Source: UBA8079 sp049601915 (GTDB lineage: Bacteria; Pseudomonadota; Alphaproteobacteria; UBA6615). From it: 64,000 nt of DNA. The position numbers and the translations under genes were made by a program. This document shows positions 26,579 through 35,814 of the stretch, piece after piece. Below the pieces are notes generated by a model, which had not been told where the DNA came from, searched no databases, and was given only the letters and a program-made list of their open reading frames with translations. The DNA lies in the NCBI GenBank assembly GCA_049601915.1, contig JBMYRB010000001.1, positions 186,001 through 250,000 of the forward strand, given 5' to 3'. Numbering within the stretch: position 1 is the first letter of the stretch; every line of letters starts with the position of its first letter.

Positions 26579-27775
26579 TCAGGATGCCACTGCGGCCGCA
26601 CTGAGCCCGGTGCTGCCGTAGAGCCAGGTCAACCGGTCATAATAATCTTCCACGCTCATCGAACTCATGATCTCGTTGCGCACCCGGGCCCGCATACCCG
26701 CGGGGTGAAAAACCAGATCCCCGATTTCGCGGGACCCGATCTGGACCCGTGCAGTGCGCACCAGTCGCTGGTCCTGATAAGCCATCAGGCCCTTGTGAAT
26801 GTCTGAACGATGGGCGTCGAGATTGTGCGAAAGGCACACGGCATCCTCCATCGCCATACATGCACCCTGGGCGTAGTACTGCATCATCGGATGGGCAGCA
26901 TCACCCAACAACGCGACCTGACCGTCGACCCAGTTTTCAACCGGTTCGCGATCGCACAGCACCCAAAGTCGCCAGTCGTTTCCGATCTCGATGATCTGTC
27001 GCGCGCTTTCGTGAATATGCATAAAGCCCTGACGAACTTCGTCTTTCGTCACCGGATGGCCCGCGACCGGCTCAGGCGCCTCATTGTGATAGGTGACGAC
27101 AAGGTTGAAATACTTCCAGTCGGACAGCGGATAATGAACGATGTGGCATTTGGGCCCGGCCCACAGCGTGGCGGCATTCCAGCGCAGTTCCTCGGGCATT
27201 TGCGCAAACGGAATCACCGAACGATAGGTCGAATGCCCCGAAACCCGCGGCGCCCCGTCGCCAACCAAGCTGCCGCGCAAATTCGACCAAAGCCCGTCTG
27301 CGCCGATCAACACGTCAGCCGCAACATGCTCACCGCTGGCCAGATGTACCGACACGCCCGCGGTTTCGTTGTCGTATCCCGCGACTTCGGCATTGACCCG
27401 GAGTTCGATGTTCTCGCGTGACCGGCAGGCGTCCAGCAGCACACCGTGCAGATCCGCCCGGTGGATCACCGCATAGGGATTCCCGAACCGTTCGCGGAAC
27501 GGTTCATCGAGGGGAATGTGCGTGATCTCCTCGCCGCTGACCGCGTCCATCAAGCGCAGCATGTCGATGAAGACGGCCTTATCGCGCGCGGCGGTGCCGA
27601 CGCCGAAATAATCGAGTGCGTGAAACGCATTCGGCCCGAGCTGAATACCGGCTCCGATTTCACCCAGTTCGGACGCCTTCTCGAGGACGATGACGTCGAA
27701 ACCCTTGTTGGACAAGCCCAAGGCCGCGGACAATCCGCCGATGCCGCCTCCCGCAATTGCGATTGTCTGACTCAC
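26579..27775 (-). CDS. FAD-dependent aromatic hydroxylase (3-hydroxybenzoate 6-hydroxylase-like)
   Basis: 398-residue single-component flavin monooxygenase using NAD(P)H and O2 to hydroxylate an aromatic acid. The FAD motif GGGIGGLSAALGL is near residue 8, the DG motif VLIGADGLWSNLR near residue 155, and the GD motif VALLGDAAHPMMQYYAQGAC near residue 287. The last segment followed by MAMEDAVCLS is very close to 3-hydroxybenzoate 6-hydroxylase and salicylate hydroxylase. No gentisate dioxygenase or maleylpyruvate isomerase is visible next to it; only a cupin and, 17 kb away, an FAH hydrolase. Substrate unproven. Confidence 0.9.
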   Translation of the reverse strand: MSQTIAIAGGGIGGLSAALGLSNKGFDVIVLEKASELGEIGAGIQLGPNAFHALDYFGVGTAARDKAVFIDMLRLMDAVSGEEITHIPLDEPFRERFGNPYAVIHRADLHGVLLDACRSRENIELRVNAEVAGYDNETAGVSVHLASGEHVAADVLIGADGLWSNLRGSLVGDGAPRVSGHSTYRSVIPFAQMPEELRWNAATLWAGPKCHIVHYPLSDWKYFNLVVTYHNEAPEPVAGHPVTKDEVRQGFMHIHESARQIIEIGNDWRLWVLCDREPVENWVDGQVALLGDAAHPMMQYYAQGACMAMEDAVCLSHNLDAHRSDIHKGLMAYQDQRLVRTARVQIGSREIGDLVFHPAGMRARVRNEIMSSMSVEDYYDRLTWLYGSTGLSAAAVAS

Positions 27776-27849
27776 CGCTGCCCCGTCCCGTTACGCGCCG
27801 CCGCCTGAACCATCACCTGACACCCGGCAATTGAGTACAAATGGGGAAT

Positions 27850-27923
27850 TGGAGCGGGTGAAGGGAATCGAACCCTCGTATGCAGCTTGGGAAGCTGCCG
27901 TTCTGCCATTGAACTACACCCGC
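27850..27923 (-). tRNA. tRNA-Gly (anticodon CCC)
   Basis: 74-base cloverleaf including an encoded CCA end. Acceptor stem GCGGGTG/CACCCGC, D-loop AGTTCAATGGCAGA, anticodon stem GCAGC/GCTGC around loop TTCCCAA (anticodon CCC), and T-loop GGTTCGATTCC. It reads GGG codons. A promoter-like sequence lies just upstream on the minus strand. Confidence 0.95.
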
Positions 27924-27937
27924 ATAGGGAAGCCGAC

Positions 27938-27966
27938 TCTATAGTAAACGTCCCCTGCCCGCGCAA
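27938..27966 (-). promoter_or_regulatory. Promoter of the tRNA-Gly gene
   Basis: On the minus strand, TTGCGC (27966-27961) and TATAGA (27943-27938) are separated by 17 bases. The -10 box ends 15 bases before the mature tRNA 5' end, a normal distance for a stable-RNA promoter. Confidence 0.55.
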
Positions 27967-28128
27967 CCGGCGCCCGTATGTACATGGCAACATTGTTACA
28001 TTCTGACAGGGTGGACTTTTGTGCCGCCATGTAGCCAAATCGCCCCGAAATTTGTGTTGAGACGCATAAAAATGCGGCACAACACCAGATTCAGGCACAA
28101 ACAGATGTACGAACAAATCTACGACCAT

Positions 28129-28521
28129 ATGTACAATCAGACGACCAAGGACATCTCGGTCACCGTCACCCCTATCTTTCTTGAGGACCAGTCCGAGCCC
28201 GACGAAGACCATTTCGTGTGGGCCTATCAGGTACGTATCGAGAATTGCGGACCCGACACCGTGCAACTGCGTTCACGCTACTGGCACATCACCGATGCCA
28301 ACGGGCTCGTCCAAGAAGTACGCGGTTCCGGGGTTGTCGGCGAACAACCGGTTCTGGAGCCAGGTGAGACATTCGAATATACCAGTGGCACGCCGCTAGC
28401 CACGCCGTCGGGCATCATGGTCGGCTCCTACCAGATGCAGACCGATGATGGCGACCTGCTCGAGATCAACATTCCGGCGTTCTCACTCGACAGCCCGCAC
28501 CAGGTTGTACGGCCGAACTGA
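28129..28521 (+). CDS. apaG: ApaG protein
   Basis: 130-residue fibronectin-like fold protein. Conserved core: FVWAYQVRIENCGPDTVQLR near residue 26, the ITDANG turn, GVVGEQPVLEPGETFEYTSG near residue 67, PSGIMVGSYQM, and the IPAFSLDSP end. Loss of ApaG in enterobacteria affects divalent-cation export phenotypes, but the molecular role is unsettled. I chose ATG 28129 because relatives begin at this point (MYNQTTKDISVTV); ATG 28105, with a weak AGG upstream, would add 8 residues. Confidence 0.92.
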   Translation: MYNQTTKDISVTVTPIFLEDQSEPDEDHFVWAYQVRIENCGPDTVQLRSRYWHITDANGLVQEVRGSGVVGEQPVLEPGETFEYTSGTPLATPSGIMVGSYQMQTDDGDLLEINIPAFSLDSPHQVVRPN

Positions 28522-28565
28522 CCACCGCCCCCGCCGCTTCGCGGCCGGACAAATCGGAAGAGACC

Positions 28566-29183
28566 ATGCCAGACGATAAGCCGGGAACCACAATGCCAGT
28601 GCCAGACCGCGCCCAGGCGGAAGACGCCGTCCGCACGCTTTTAAGCTGGGCGGGTGACGATCCGTCGCGCGAGGGACTGGTCGATACGCCGGCCCGCGTG
28701 GCCCGCGCGTTTGAGGAGTTTTTCTCCGGTTATCGCGAGGACCCGCTCGCCTATCTGGAACGAACCTTCGAGGAAGTCGAGGGCTATGACGAGATGGTCG
28801 TGTTGCGCGACATCCGGCTCGAATCCTATTGCGAACATCATCTGGCCCCGATCCTCGGCAAGATTCATATCGGCTATCTGCCGGACAAAAGGGTTGTTGG
28901 CATCAGTAAGCTCGCGCGGGTGGCCGAGGCCTATGCCAAGCGACTGCAGATTCAGGAAAAACTTACCGCGCAGATCGCCAATTGCATCGACGAAGTGCTG
29001 TGCCCGAAAGGGGTCGCGGTCGTCATCGAGGCAGAACATCAATGCATGACGACGCGCGGTGTCCACAAGCCGGGCGTGGTCATGGTGACCAGCCGAATGC
29101 TCGGCGCTTTCCGTGAATCCTCCGATACGCGGCGCGAGTTCCTGTCATTCATCGGAAATATCGCACCAGGCGGATCATCCTGA
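28566..29183 (+). CDS. folE: GTP cyclohydrolase I
   Basis: Opens the imidazole ring of GTP to make 7,8-dihydroneopterin triphosphate, the first step of folate synthesis. The 205-residue protein has the zinc site YCEHHLAPILGKIHIGY near residue 95 and the second zinc Cys in EHQCMTTRGVHKPG near residue 157. The N-terminal PSREGLVDTPARVARAF and the SKLARVAEAYAKRLQIQEKL helix are standard. Start ATG 28566 with GGAAGAG upstream. It is 44 bases after apaG and probably co-transcribed. All catalytic residues are present. Confidence 0.96.
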   Translation: MPDDKPGTTMPVPDRAQAEDAVRTLLSWAGDDPSREGLVDTPARVARAFEEFFSGYREDPLAYLERTFEEVEGYDEMVVLRDIRLESYCEHHLAPILGKIHIGYLPDKRVVGISKLARVAEAYAKRLQIQEKLTAQIANCIDEVLCPKGVAVVIEAEHQCMTTRGVHKPGVVMVTSRMLGAFRESSDTRREFLSFIGNIAPGGSS

Positions 29184-29291
29184 CCTGATTCCGGTGCTGG
29201 ACAGACCGCCGGTTTTCACCAATCATCCGCCGCTCACCTGCCCGTCAGCAACTTCAAACCACGGGCACCCACCGGGCCACGAGAGATCCAA

Positions 29292-30740
29292 TTGCTAGAT
29301 TTCCGACCCATTCTCTTCATTCTGGGCATTCTGCTCACCACATTGTCCATCGCCATGTTCCTGCCGGCGCTGGTCGATGCCGCCAGTGGTAACGACGACT
29401 GGCAGGTCTTCCTCGCGTCTGCGGGTCTGACGTTGTTTATCGGCGTCTCGCTGATCTTGAGCATGCGCGGTGGCGATATGAAGGTCGGCATCCGGGAAGC
29501 CTTTGTGTTGACTACGGCAAGCTGGCTCGGCCTGACCGTGTTCGCAGCACTGCCGTTTGTGTTCGCCGGCCTCAACCTGAGCTTCGCCGACGCGTTCTTC
29601 GAAGCCATGTCCGGGATCACGACCACCGGCTCCACAGTGATCATCGGCCTTGACGCAGCTCCACCCGGAATTCTGCTCTGGCGCGCGTTGCTCCAGTGGC
29701 TCGGCGGGATCGGTATCATAGTTATGGCGATCGCCGTTCTGCCGATGTTACAGGTCGGCGGCATGCAGATATTCCGGCTCGAAAGTTCGGACACCTCCGA
29801 GAAGGTCCTGCCGCGCGCGGCCCAGACATCAACGGCGATCGGATCGATCTATCTGGGGCTGACCCTGGTGTGCGCGCTCGGCTATTGGCTGGCCGGCATG
29901 CCCGGCTTCGATGCGATCGCCCACGCAATGACGACCATCGCAACAGGCGGGTTCTCGACCTCCGACAACAGCATCGGTGTGTTCGACAGAACCGGCATCG
30001 ACATCATCGCGATCGTCTTCATGATCGTCGGCTCCCTGCCCTTCGTTCTCTATCTTCAGGCAGCACGTGGCCGCCCCATGGGCCTGCTCCACGATTCCCA
30101 GGTTCGCTGGTTCCTGGCAATCGTCGTCGCGATCATGGCAATCTTGAGCGCGAGCCTTTACCTCGCCCAGGATATGCCGCTCGGCGCGTCCATCCGTGTC
30201 GCGACCTTCAACGGTGTGTCGATCGTCACCGGGACCGGATATGTCTCCGCGGCATTCGATAATTGGGGCAGCTTCGCGCTGATCGTTTTCTTCGTGATCA
30301 TGTTCATCGGCGGCTGCGCCGGCTCGACCACCTGCGGCATCAAGATTTTCCGTTTCCAGGTGCTCTATGCAATTGCAACGATGCAGATCAAACGCCTCTT
30401 GCAACCCCATGGCGTGTTCATTCCACACTACAACCGAAACCCGATCACCGAGGAGATCGCACTGTCGGTCCTTGGTTTCGTGTTCTTCTACATCCTCGTT
30501 TTCATCCTGCTGGCCTTGGGCCTGAGCGTACTCGGCCTGGATTTCCTGACGAGCCTGTCGGGCGCCGCGACGGCAATCTCCAATGTGGGGCCGGGCCTCG
30601 GCCCAACAATCGGTCCCATGGGCACGTTTGCGGATTTACCCGACGCGGCAAAATGGATGCTCTCGATCGGAATGCTACTCGGCCGGCTTGAACTGTTTAC
30701 GGTTCTGGTCATCCTGACGCCCGCCTTCTGGAGAAGCTGA
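29292..30740 (+). CDS. trkH: TrkH-family potassium uptake protein
   Basis: 482-residue polytopic inner-membrane K+ channel subunit with the four-repeat TrkH/KtrB plan. Selectivity-loop glycines are visible in EAMSGITTTGSTVI near residue 98, AHAMTTIATGGFSTSDNSIG near residue 215, FNGVSIVTGTGYVSAA near residue 305, and ATAISNVGPGLGPTIG near residue 428. It begins with TTG 29292 with GAGAG upstream; this gives a first helix directly after MLDFRP. TrkH works with the NAD-binding TrkA, which is not in the window. argE follows two bases later. Confidence 0.92.
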   Translation: MLDFRPILFILGILLTTLSIAMFLPALVDAASGNDDWQVFLASAGLTLFIGVSLILSMRGGDMKVGIREAFVLTTASWLGLTVFAALPFVFAGLNLSFADAFFEAMSGITTTGSTVIIGLDAAPPGILLWRALLQWLGGIGIIVMAIAVLPMLQVGGMQIFRLESSDTSEKVLPRAAQTSTAIGSIYLGLTLVCALGYWLAGMPGFDAIAHAMTTIATGGFSTSDNSIGVFDRTGIDIIAIVFMIVGSLPFVLYLQAARGRPMGLLHDSQVRWFLAIVVAIMAILSASLYLAQDMPLGASIRVATFNGVSIVTGTGYVSAAFDNWGSFALIVFFVIMFIGGCAGSTTCGIKIFRFQVLYAIATMQIKRLLQPHGVFIPHYNRNPITEEIALSVLGFVFFYILVFILLALGLSVLGLDFLTSLSGAATAISNVGPGLGPTIGPMGTFADLPDAAKWMLSIGMLLGRLELFTVLVILTPAFWRS

Positions 30741-30742
30741 TC

Positions 30743-31933
30743 ATGCCGGGTGAGCCGAACCGTACCATCGAAATTCTGGCCCAACTGGTCGGCTTCGACA
30801 CGACGTCTCACAAATCTAACCTCGACCTCATCGCATTCATCGAGGCGTATTTGGCGCGTCATGGGGTGCAATCCCAACGCATCGAAAGTGACGATGGCGC
30901 CAAGTCGAACCTGCTGGCCACGATCGGCCCCGACCGCAAGGGTGGCGTCGTTCTTTCGGGCCACACCGACGTGGTGCCGGTCACCGGCCAGGACTGGACC
31001 AACGACCCCTTCGAGCTGACAGCCCGAAATGTCGATGGCGAGGCCCGCCAGTATGCGCGCGGATCGGCGGACATGAAGGGGTTCATTGCCGCCGTGCTCG
31101 ACAAGGTGCCCGCACTCGCGGCCGCCGATTTACAAACACCGGTTCATATCGCGCTGTCCTATGACGAAGAGGTCGGGTGCCGGGGTGTCGGGCGGATGAT
31201 CACGCGACTGGGTGACGCCGTGCCCATGCCAGCTCTCGCGATTGTCGGGGAGCCCACGAAAATGCAGATCGTCACGGCCCATAAGGGGATCCGCGGTTTC
31301 GAGACGGTTTTCACCGGTGTGGCGGCCCATTCCAGCACGCCGCATCTCGGCGCGAACGCCATCGGTTTCGCCGCTGACTTTATTGACTTCCTGTCCACCA
31401 TGACCGCCGAGGCCGAGGCGGCCGCCATGCCCGAAAGCGACTTCACCCCGCCCTGGACCACCTTCAATATCGGGCAGATCGAAGGCGGTGAGGCGCTCAA
31501 CATCATCGCCGAGAGGTGCACCGTATCCTGGGAGTTTCGTCCCCTGCCCGAGGCCGATGCGGACGCAATCGAAGCCCGGGTGCGAACCTATCTCGACGAA
31601 GAGTTGCGCCCGCGGATCAAATCCGCCCACCCGGATGCCGATGTACGATTGTCACCACTCGCGGCCGTGCCGCCCCTGCACGCGGACCCGGGGTCGGCGG
31701 CCGAACGGCTCGTGCGCCACCTGACCGGCGCGAACGCGACCCGCACCGCCGCCTATGTGGCCGATGCCAGTCAGTTTCAACAGCACGGGATTCCCACGGT
31801 CCTGTGCGGCCCGGGCGACATCGCCCAAGCTCATCAAGCCGATGAATGGATCGCCGAGGAGGAACTGGACGCTTGCGCGATGTTCCTCGACCGTTTGCAG
31901 GATTGGTGTGTTTCCGGGGCGCCGATTCCCTGA
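30743..31933 (+). CDS. argE: Acetylornithine deacetylase
   Basis: M20-family zinc hydrolase of 396 residues, removing acetate from N2-acetylornithine to give ornithine. The metal-site residues are in LSGHTDVVPVTGQDWTNDPF near residue 71 (His, Asp), YARGSADMKGF near residue 105 (Asp), and ALSYDEEVGCRG near residue 137 (catalytic Glu and metal Glu). The C-terminal His site is GDIAQAHQADEWI near residue 359. argF and argD are 1.7-4 kb away on the other strand, supporting the arginine assignment. It starts two bases after trkH, so the two are probably co-transcribed. Confidence 0.92.
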   Translation: MPGEPNRTIEILAQLVGFDTTSHKSNLDLIAFIEAYLARHGVQSQRIESDDGAKSNLLATIGPDRKGGVVLSGHTDVVPVTGQDWTNDPFELTARNVDGEARQYARGSADMKGFIAAVLDKVPALAAADLQTPVHIALSYDEEVGCRGVGRMITRLGDAVPMPALAIVGEPTKMQIVTAHKGIRGFETVFTGVAAHSSTPHLGANAIGFAADFIDFLSTMTAEAEAAAMPESDFTPPWTTFNIGQIEGGEALNIIAERCTVSWEFRPLPEADADAIEARVRTYLDEELRPRIKSAHPDADVRLSPLAAVPPLHADPGSAAERLVRHLTGANATRTAAYVADASQFQQHGIPTVLCGPGDIAQAHQADEWIAEEELDACAMFLDRLQDWCVSGAPIP

Positions 31934-31957
31934 CCAACGAACCGCCGAAACCGAGCC

Positions 31958-32557
31958 CTAAGACGCCGGGACCAGAAACGGCTGCAGGAAAGAGCGAATA
32001 GCCGTTTCGAGTTCGCTGTTCATATCCATGACCAGGTTCTCACTCATCTGGAACCAGATTTCCTCCCGCTCGTTGAGCGACAAGCCCTCGATCACGGTAC
32101 GGCTGCGCATTGCTTCCGCACTCACATCGCCGCGGCGTCGGTTGTCGCCGCCATCCACGGAAATGCGCACCAGAAGCTTGGCGTCATAACGCTCGGACTG
32201 GTCTTTGGTGATGACACCGCGCACGCCGGGTGTCGGTGCCAGGGCTGTTTCGACAACAGCCGCATCGGCGATCGTGAAAACGATCCGGCCGCCACGGCCA
32301 ACCGGCTTGAGCCGGTCCAGCGCCCAGCGACGCATGGCCGCCGCCGGCGACACCGGCATCAAATGCTCGACATTGGGGGCGGCGAACGACGGTTTGAACT
32401 CGTCCACGATCTCCAACGACGCAGCATCGAGCCGAATGGGCGGCAGATGGTTGAAGGTCAATTCTGGATACCGAGGGGCAGGCGACGGTGTCGTGCAACC
32501 GGCAAGAATAAGGCCCGACAGCCCGGCCAGCGCGGTACGTCTATTAAATCGGTACAT
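31958..32557 (-). CDS. Lipoprotein of unknown function
   Basis: 199-residue predicted lipoprotein. Residues 1-20 form an Arg-rich start and hydrophobic stretch with lipobox LILAGC, so the mature protein starts at Cys21 and is membrane-anchored. The mature part has a TIADAAVVETALAPTPG stretch and the C-terminal helix MDMNSELETAIRSFLQPF; it looks like a small soluble domain. No named function is known to me. It lies 42 bases after hslO on the same strand, so it may be the last gene of the argD-argF-hslO unit. Confidence 0.82.
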   Translation of the reverse strand: MYRFNRRTALAGLSGLILAGCTTPSPAPRYPELTFNHLPPIRLDAASLEIVDEFKPSFAAPNVEHLMPVSPAAAMRRWALDRLKPVGRGGRIVFTIADAAVVETALAPTPGVRGVITKDQSERYDAKLLVRISVDGGDNRRRGDVSAEAMRSRTVIEGLSLNEREEIWFQMSENLVMDMNSELETAIRSFLQPFLVPAS

Positions 32558-32599
32558 GAACCACCCTCCCCAGATACCCGTAGATTGATCTCTAATAGA

Positions 32600-33637
32600 T
32601 CACCTACCGGAAGATTCGGGCGATTCGATGACGGGGTTACCGGTTTGTCCGGAGCCTGTTTCCGCAGCCCGCACCTCTACGGCCTCGGGCGTGAAGCGGT
32701 AGGTCTCACTGCAGAACTCGCAGGTGACCTCAAGATTGCCATCAACCGCAAGGTCGTGGAGATCTTCACGCGGCAACTGGACCAGAACATTGAACACCCG
32801 TTCCGACGAGCAACGACATCCCCGGGCAACCGGCCGGGGGTCGGTTACGCGCACGCCTTCCTCGTGGAAAAGACGAAACAGATAGCGCTCGGCACTCAAC
32901 GCGGGGTCCAGCATTTCGGTTTCGGTCCCCGTCGCCATCAGCATCATCACCCGGCGCCAGGTGTCATCGCCATCATCGGACGGGAGCTGGATATTGGGAT
33001 CGTCGGCGATCCGCTGCACCATTATGGCGCCGGCGCGCCACGCACCATTCGGCCCCGTCCGGCCTGCCGACACGGTGATGGCGGCATCCATCTGCTGGGA
33101 TTGGCGGAAATAATGCCGTGCGCATTCCGCCAGGGTCGTGCCGGTGATCTCGACCATGCCCTGATAGCGATCGGTGTGCGCGCCCTGATCGACGGTGAGT
33201 GCAAAATACCCCTCGCCCAGAAGGCTGTCGCCAACCATGTGCACGGCCGGAGCTTCATCGTCGTATTTCGCGTAACCACGCACCAGGTATCGTTCGGCCT
33301 CGTCGGTGGTCTGCACATCCGCCAAAAGCAGGGAAACCGGGCCGTCCCCCTGGATTTGCAGGGTGAATATCCCGTCGAATTTGAGGGCCCCCGCGAGTGC
33401 GGCACTCAGCGCCAACGCCTCGCCAAGCAGCTTCGCGACGGGTTCGGGATAATCGTGACGGTTCAAGGCGTCATCGACAGCATCGCCGAGCCGCGCCAGG
33501 CGGCCGCTCAGCCTTGCTTCGCCATCTTCCCCGGATTCCAGCTGGAACGGCTGGATCAGGTCATCAACCGGCCGGTTCGGGCCACTCCGATCGGGTTCAC
33601 CCCCCGCATCAGGCAAAGGCCGCACTCCCGAGGAGAC
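32600..33637 (-). CDS. hslO: Redox-regulated chaperone Hsp33
   Basis: Chaperone that holds unfolding proteins during oxidative stress, switched on when its zinc-bound cysteines are oxidised. The C-terminal redox domain is complete: GCRCSSERV (Cys-x-Cys) and CEFCSETYRF (Cys-x-x-Cys) about 30 residues apart. The N-terminal domain includes LLGEALALSAALAGALKFDG and FTLQIQGDGPVSLLLAD. The start is uncertain: GTG 33637 gives about 345 residues and overlaps argF by 29 bases; GTG 33625 or ATG 33664 are alternatives. The N-terminal 20-30 residues are rich in Pro, Gly and Asp and do not look conserved. Confidence 0.9.
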   Translation of the reverse strand, partial: VSSGVRPLPDAGGEPDRSGPNRPVDDLIQPFQLESGEDGEARLSGRLARLGDAVDDALNRHDYPEPVAKLLGEALALSAALAGALKFDGIFTLQIQGDGPVSLLLADVQTTDEAERYLVRGYAKYDDEAPAVHMVGDSLLGEGYFALTVDQGAHTDRYQGMVEITGTTLAECARHYFRQSQQMDAAITVSAGRTGPNGAWRAGAIMVQRIADDPNIQLPSDDGDDTWRRVMMLMATGTETEMLDPALSAERYLFRLFHEEGVRVTDPRPVARGCRCSSERVFNVLVQLPREDLHDLAVDGNLEVTCEFCSETYRFTPEAVEVRAAETGSGQTGNPVIESPESSGR

Positions 33638-34529
33638 ACCACAAAAGAATACCCTTCTGCGCATGGAGCCGGTTCCCGGCTTCCGTCCAGACAACAGATT
33701 GCGGGCCATCCACCACCTCGGCAGTCACCTCGTCGCCGCGATAGACTGGCAGACAATGCATGAATACGGCCTTGGGTCCTGCTTTCGCCATCAACGTCGC
33801 GTCAACCCGATACGGTGCGAGCAAGGCTCGGCGCTTGTCGGCCTCCTTGTCACCCATGGACACCCAGGTATCGGTGACCACACAATCCGCGCCCGACACG
33901 GCGGCGACCGGATCATCCCCGACGGAAACATTGCCGCCATTGGCGACGGCCCAGTCGAGAATTTTCTGCGGCGGACGCAAGTCTGCCGGCGACGCAACAC
34001 GAAACTCGAAGCCGAAATGCACGGCGGCCTGAATCCAGGAATTCGCGACATTGTTGCTGTCGCCGCTCCACGCGATCACCTTGCCGGCGATCGGGCCGAC
34101 CTCTTCTTCGAAGGTCATGATGTCGGCCATGATCTGGCAGGGATGAGACCGGTCCGTCAGCCCGTTGATCACGGGCACGTTCGCCGCACCGGCCATCTCT
34201 TCGAGGTTCGCCACCGACGACGTCCGGTACATGATGACATCGACATATTGGGACAGGATACGCGCCGTATCGGCGACGGTCTCGCCGCGCCCGAGCTGAG
34301 AGCCATTCGGCTCGAGCATGATGACGTTGCCGCCGAGGGTCTGCATCGCTACCTCGAAAGACACCCTGGTACGCGTGCTGGGCTTTTCGAACACCATCGC
34401 AAGGGTCCGGTCCGCAAGAAGCGGTGTGCGTTCGCCGGATGCCTTTATCCGGGCGCTGACATCGATGATGTCTCGCAATATGGCCGCGTCGATCTGGTCC
34501 AGATCGAGAAAATTTCTGAGCTCAGGCAT
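33609..34529 (-). CDS. argF: Ornithine carbamoyltransferase
   Basis: Joins carbamoyl phosphate and ornithine to citrulline in arginine synthesis. The 306-residue protein starts MPELRNFLDLDQ at ATG 34529, overlapping the argD end by 8 bases. Carbamoyl-phosphate site: FEKPSTRTRVSFEVA near residue 47. Ornithine site: the DTWVSMGDKE segment near residue 220 and the catalytic Cys in FMHCLPVYRG near residue 262. All key residues are present, and the argD-argF order is common in alphaproteobacteria. Confidence 0.96.
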   Translation of the reverse strand: MPELRNFLDLDQIDAAILRDIIDVSARIKASGERTPLLADRTLAMVFEKPSTRTRVSFEVAMQTLGGNVIMLEPNGSQLGRGETVADTARILSQYVDVIMYRTSSVANLEEMAGAANVPVINGLTDRSHPCQIMADIMTFEEEVGPIAGKVIAWSGDSNNVANSWIQAAVHFGFEFRVASPADLRPPQKILDWAVANGGNVSVGDDPVAAVSGADCVVTDTWVSMGDKEADKRRALLAPYRVDATLMAKAGPKAVFMHCLPVYRGDEVTAEVVDGPQSVVWTEAGNRLHAQKGILLWCLLGSAAFA

Positions 34530-35709
34530 CGCCGGCACTTGCGAGCACTGCGCAAGCCTTGTCGATGGCATCGATTGCTTCGGCGATCTCATTCGCGCCG
34601 ATAATCAGCGGCGGCAACATGCGCAAAACGTTTTCCCCGGCCACCACCGTGAGCAAACCTTCATCACGCGCCGCATCGTCCAGCTGCCCGTTGGTGAAGG
34701 ACGGGTCGACGACCATGCCGATCATCAGTCCCTGGCCGCGCACATCCGTGATGACTCCCGGATACCGGCTTGAGATATCGCGCAATCCTTCCCGCAGGGC
34801 ATCACCCGAGCGAACGACACTGTCGAGAAAACCCTCGCCGGTCAGCACATCGAGGTTGGCATTCGCCACGGCCATCGCCAGCGGATTGCCACCGAACGTG
34901 CTGCCGTGGGATCCCGCCGTCATGGCGGAAGCAACCGCATCGGTCGCCAGCACCGCGCCACACGGGAACCCACCCGCGATTCCCTTTGCGCACGCCATCA
35001 CATCCGGTATGACACCGGACCATTCATGGGCGAAGAGCTTGCCGGTGCGGCCGAACCCAGTCTGAACCTCGTCGAACACCAGGAGCAATCCGAACTCGTC
35101 CGCAGCCGTGCGGAGCTCGCGCAGATAGGATTCTTCAAGGGGTCGCAGGCCGCCTTCACCCTGGATCGGTTCGGCGACGATCGCCGCCGTCTCGGGCGTG
35201 ATCGCATCGCGCAGCGCATTCATGTTGTGAACCGGCACAATGTCGAACCCGTCCGCCGGATCACCGAAACCGTCCAGATGCTTGGGATTCTTAGATGCCG
35301 ACAGCATGGCGATCGTCCGCCCGTGGAACGAGCCCTCGAGCGTGATCGAGCGCCATTTTTCCGGATGACCGTTCTGGGCGTGGAACCGCCGGGCCGCCTT
35401 GATCGAGCCCTCCATCGCCTCCGTGCCGGAATTACAGAAGAATACCCCGTCGGCGAAGGACAACGCACACAGGCGTTCGGCCATCCGGACCTGATCGGGA
35501 ATGGCGTAGAGGTTAGACACATGCCAAAGCCGTTCAGCCTGGTCCTTCAACGCGTTCACCAGCGCCGGGTGGCTATGGCCCAGTGAATTCACGGCAATGC
35601 CGGCCGCGAAATCGAGATAGCGTCGACCATCCGTGTCGAATAAATAGGCACCCTCACCCCGCTCGAACGAGACGGTCGGATTACCGTAATTCGGCATCAC
35701 CGCAGTCAT
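34522..35709 (-). CDS. argD: Acetylornithine aminotransferase
   Basis: PLP enzyme converting N-acetylglutamate semialdehyde to N-acetylornithine. The 395-residue protein starts MTAVMPNYGNPTVSFERGEG at ATG 35709. Marks: YLFDTDGRRYLDFAAGIAVN, the PLP phosphate loop FFCNSGTEAMEGSIKAAR near residue 91, VFDEVQTGFGRTGKLFAHEW near residue 213, and the PLP lysine in ACAKGIAGGFPCGAVL near residue 246. Directly overlaps argF on its downstream side. Confidence 0.95.
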   Translation of the reverse strand: MTAVMPNYGNPTVSFERGEGAYLFDTDGRRYLDFAAGIAVNSLGHSHPALVNALKDQAERLWHVSNLYAIPDQVRMAERLCALSFADGVFFCNSGTEAMEGSIKAARRFHAQNGHPEKWRSITLEGSFHGRTIAMLSASKNPKHLDGFGDPADGFDIVPVHNMNALRDAITPETAAIVAEPIQGEGGLRPLEESYLRELRTAADEFGLLLVFDEVQTGFGRTGKLFAHEWSGVIPDVMACAKGIAGGFPCGAVLATDAVASAMTAGSHGSTFGGNPLAMAVANANLDVLTGEGFLDSVVRSGDALREGLRDISSRYPGVITDVRGQGLMIGMVVDPSFTNGQLDDAARDEGLLTVVAGENVLRMLPPLIIGANEIAEAIDAIDKACAVLASAGDA

Positions 35710-35814
35710 GATCTCAATCTCCAAACTCGCCGATACGCGCGGCGCCCGAATGCGCCCGCGAAAAAGGCCGTGACTATCGAAAAAGGCGCTGCGGAAGTCA
35801 ACGGCGCAGGAGCT

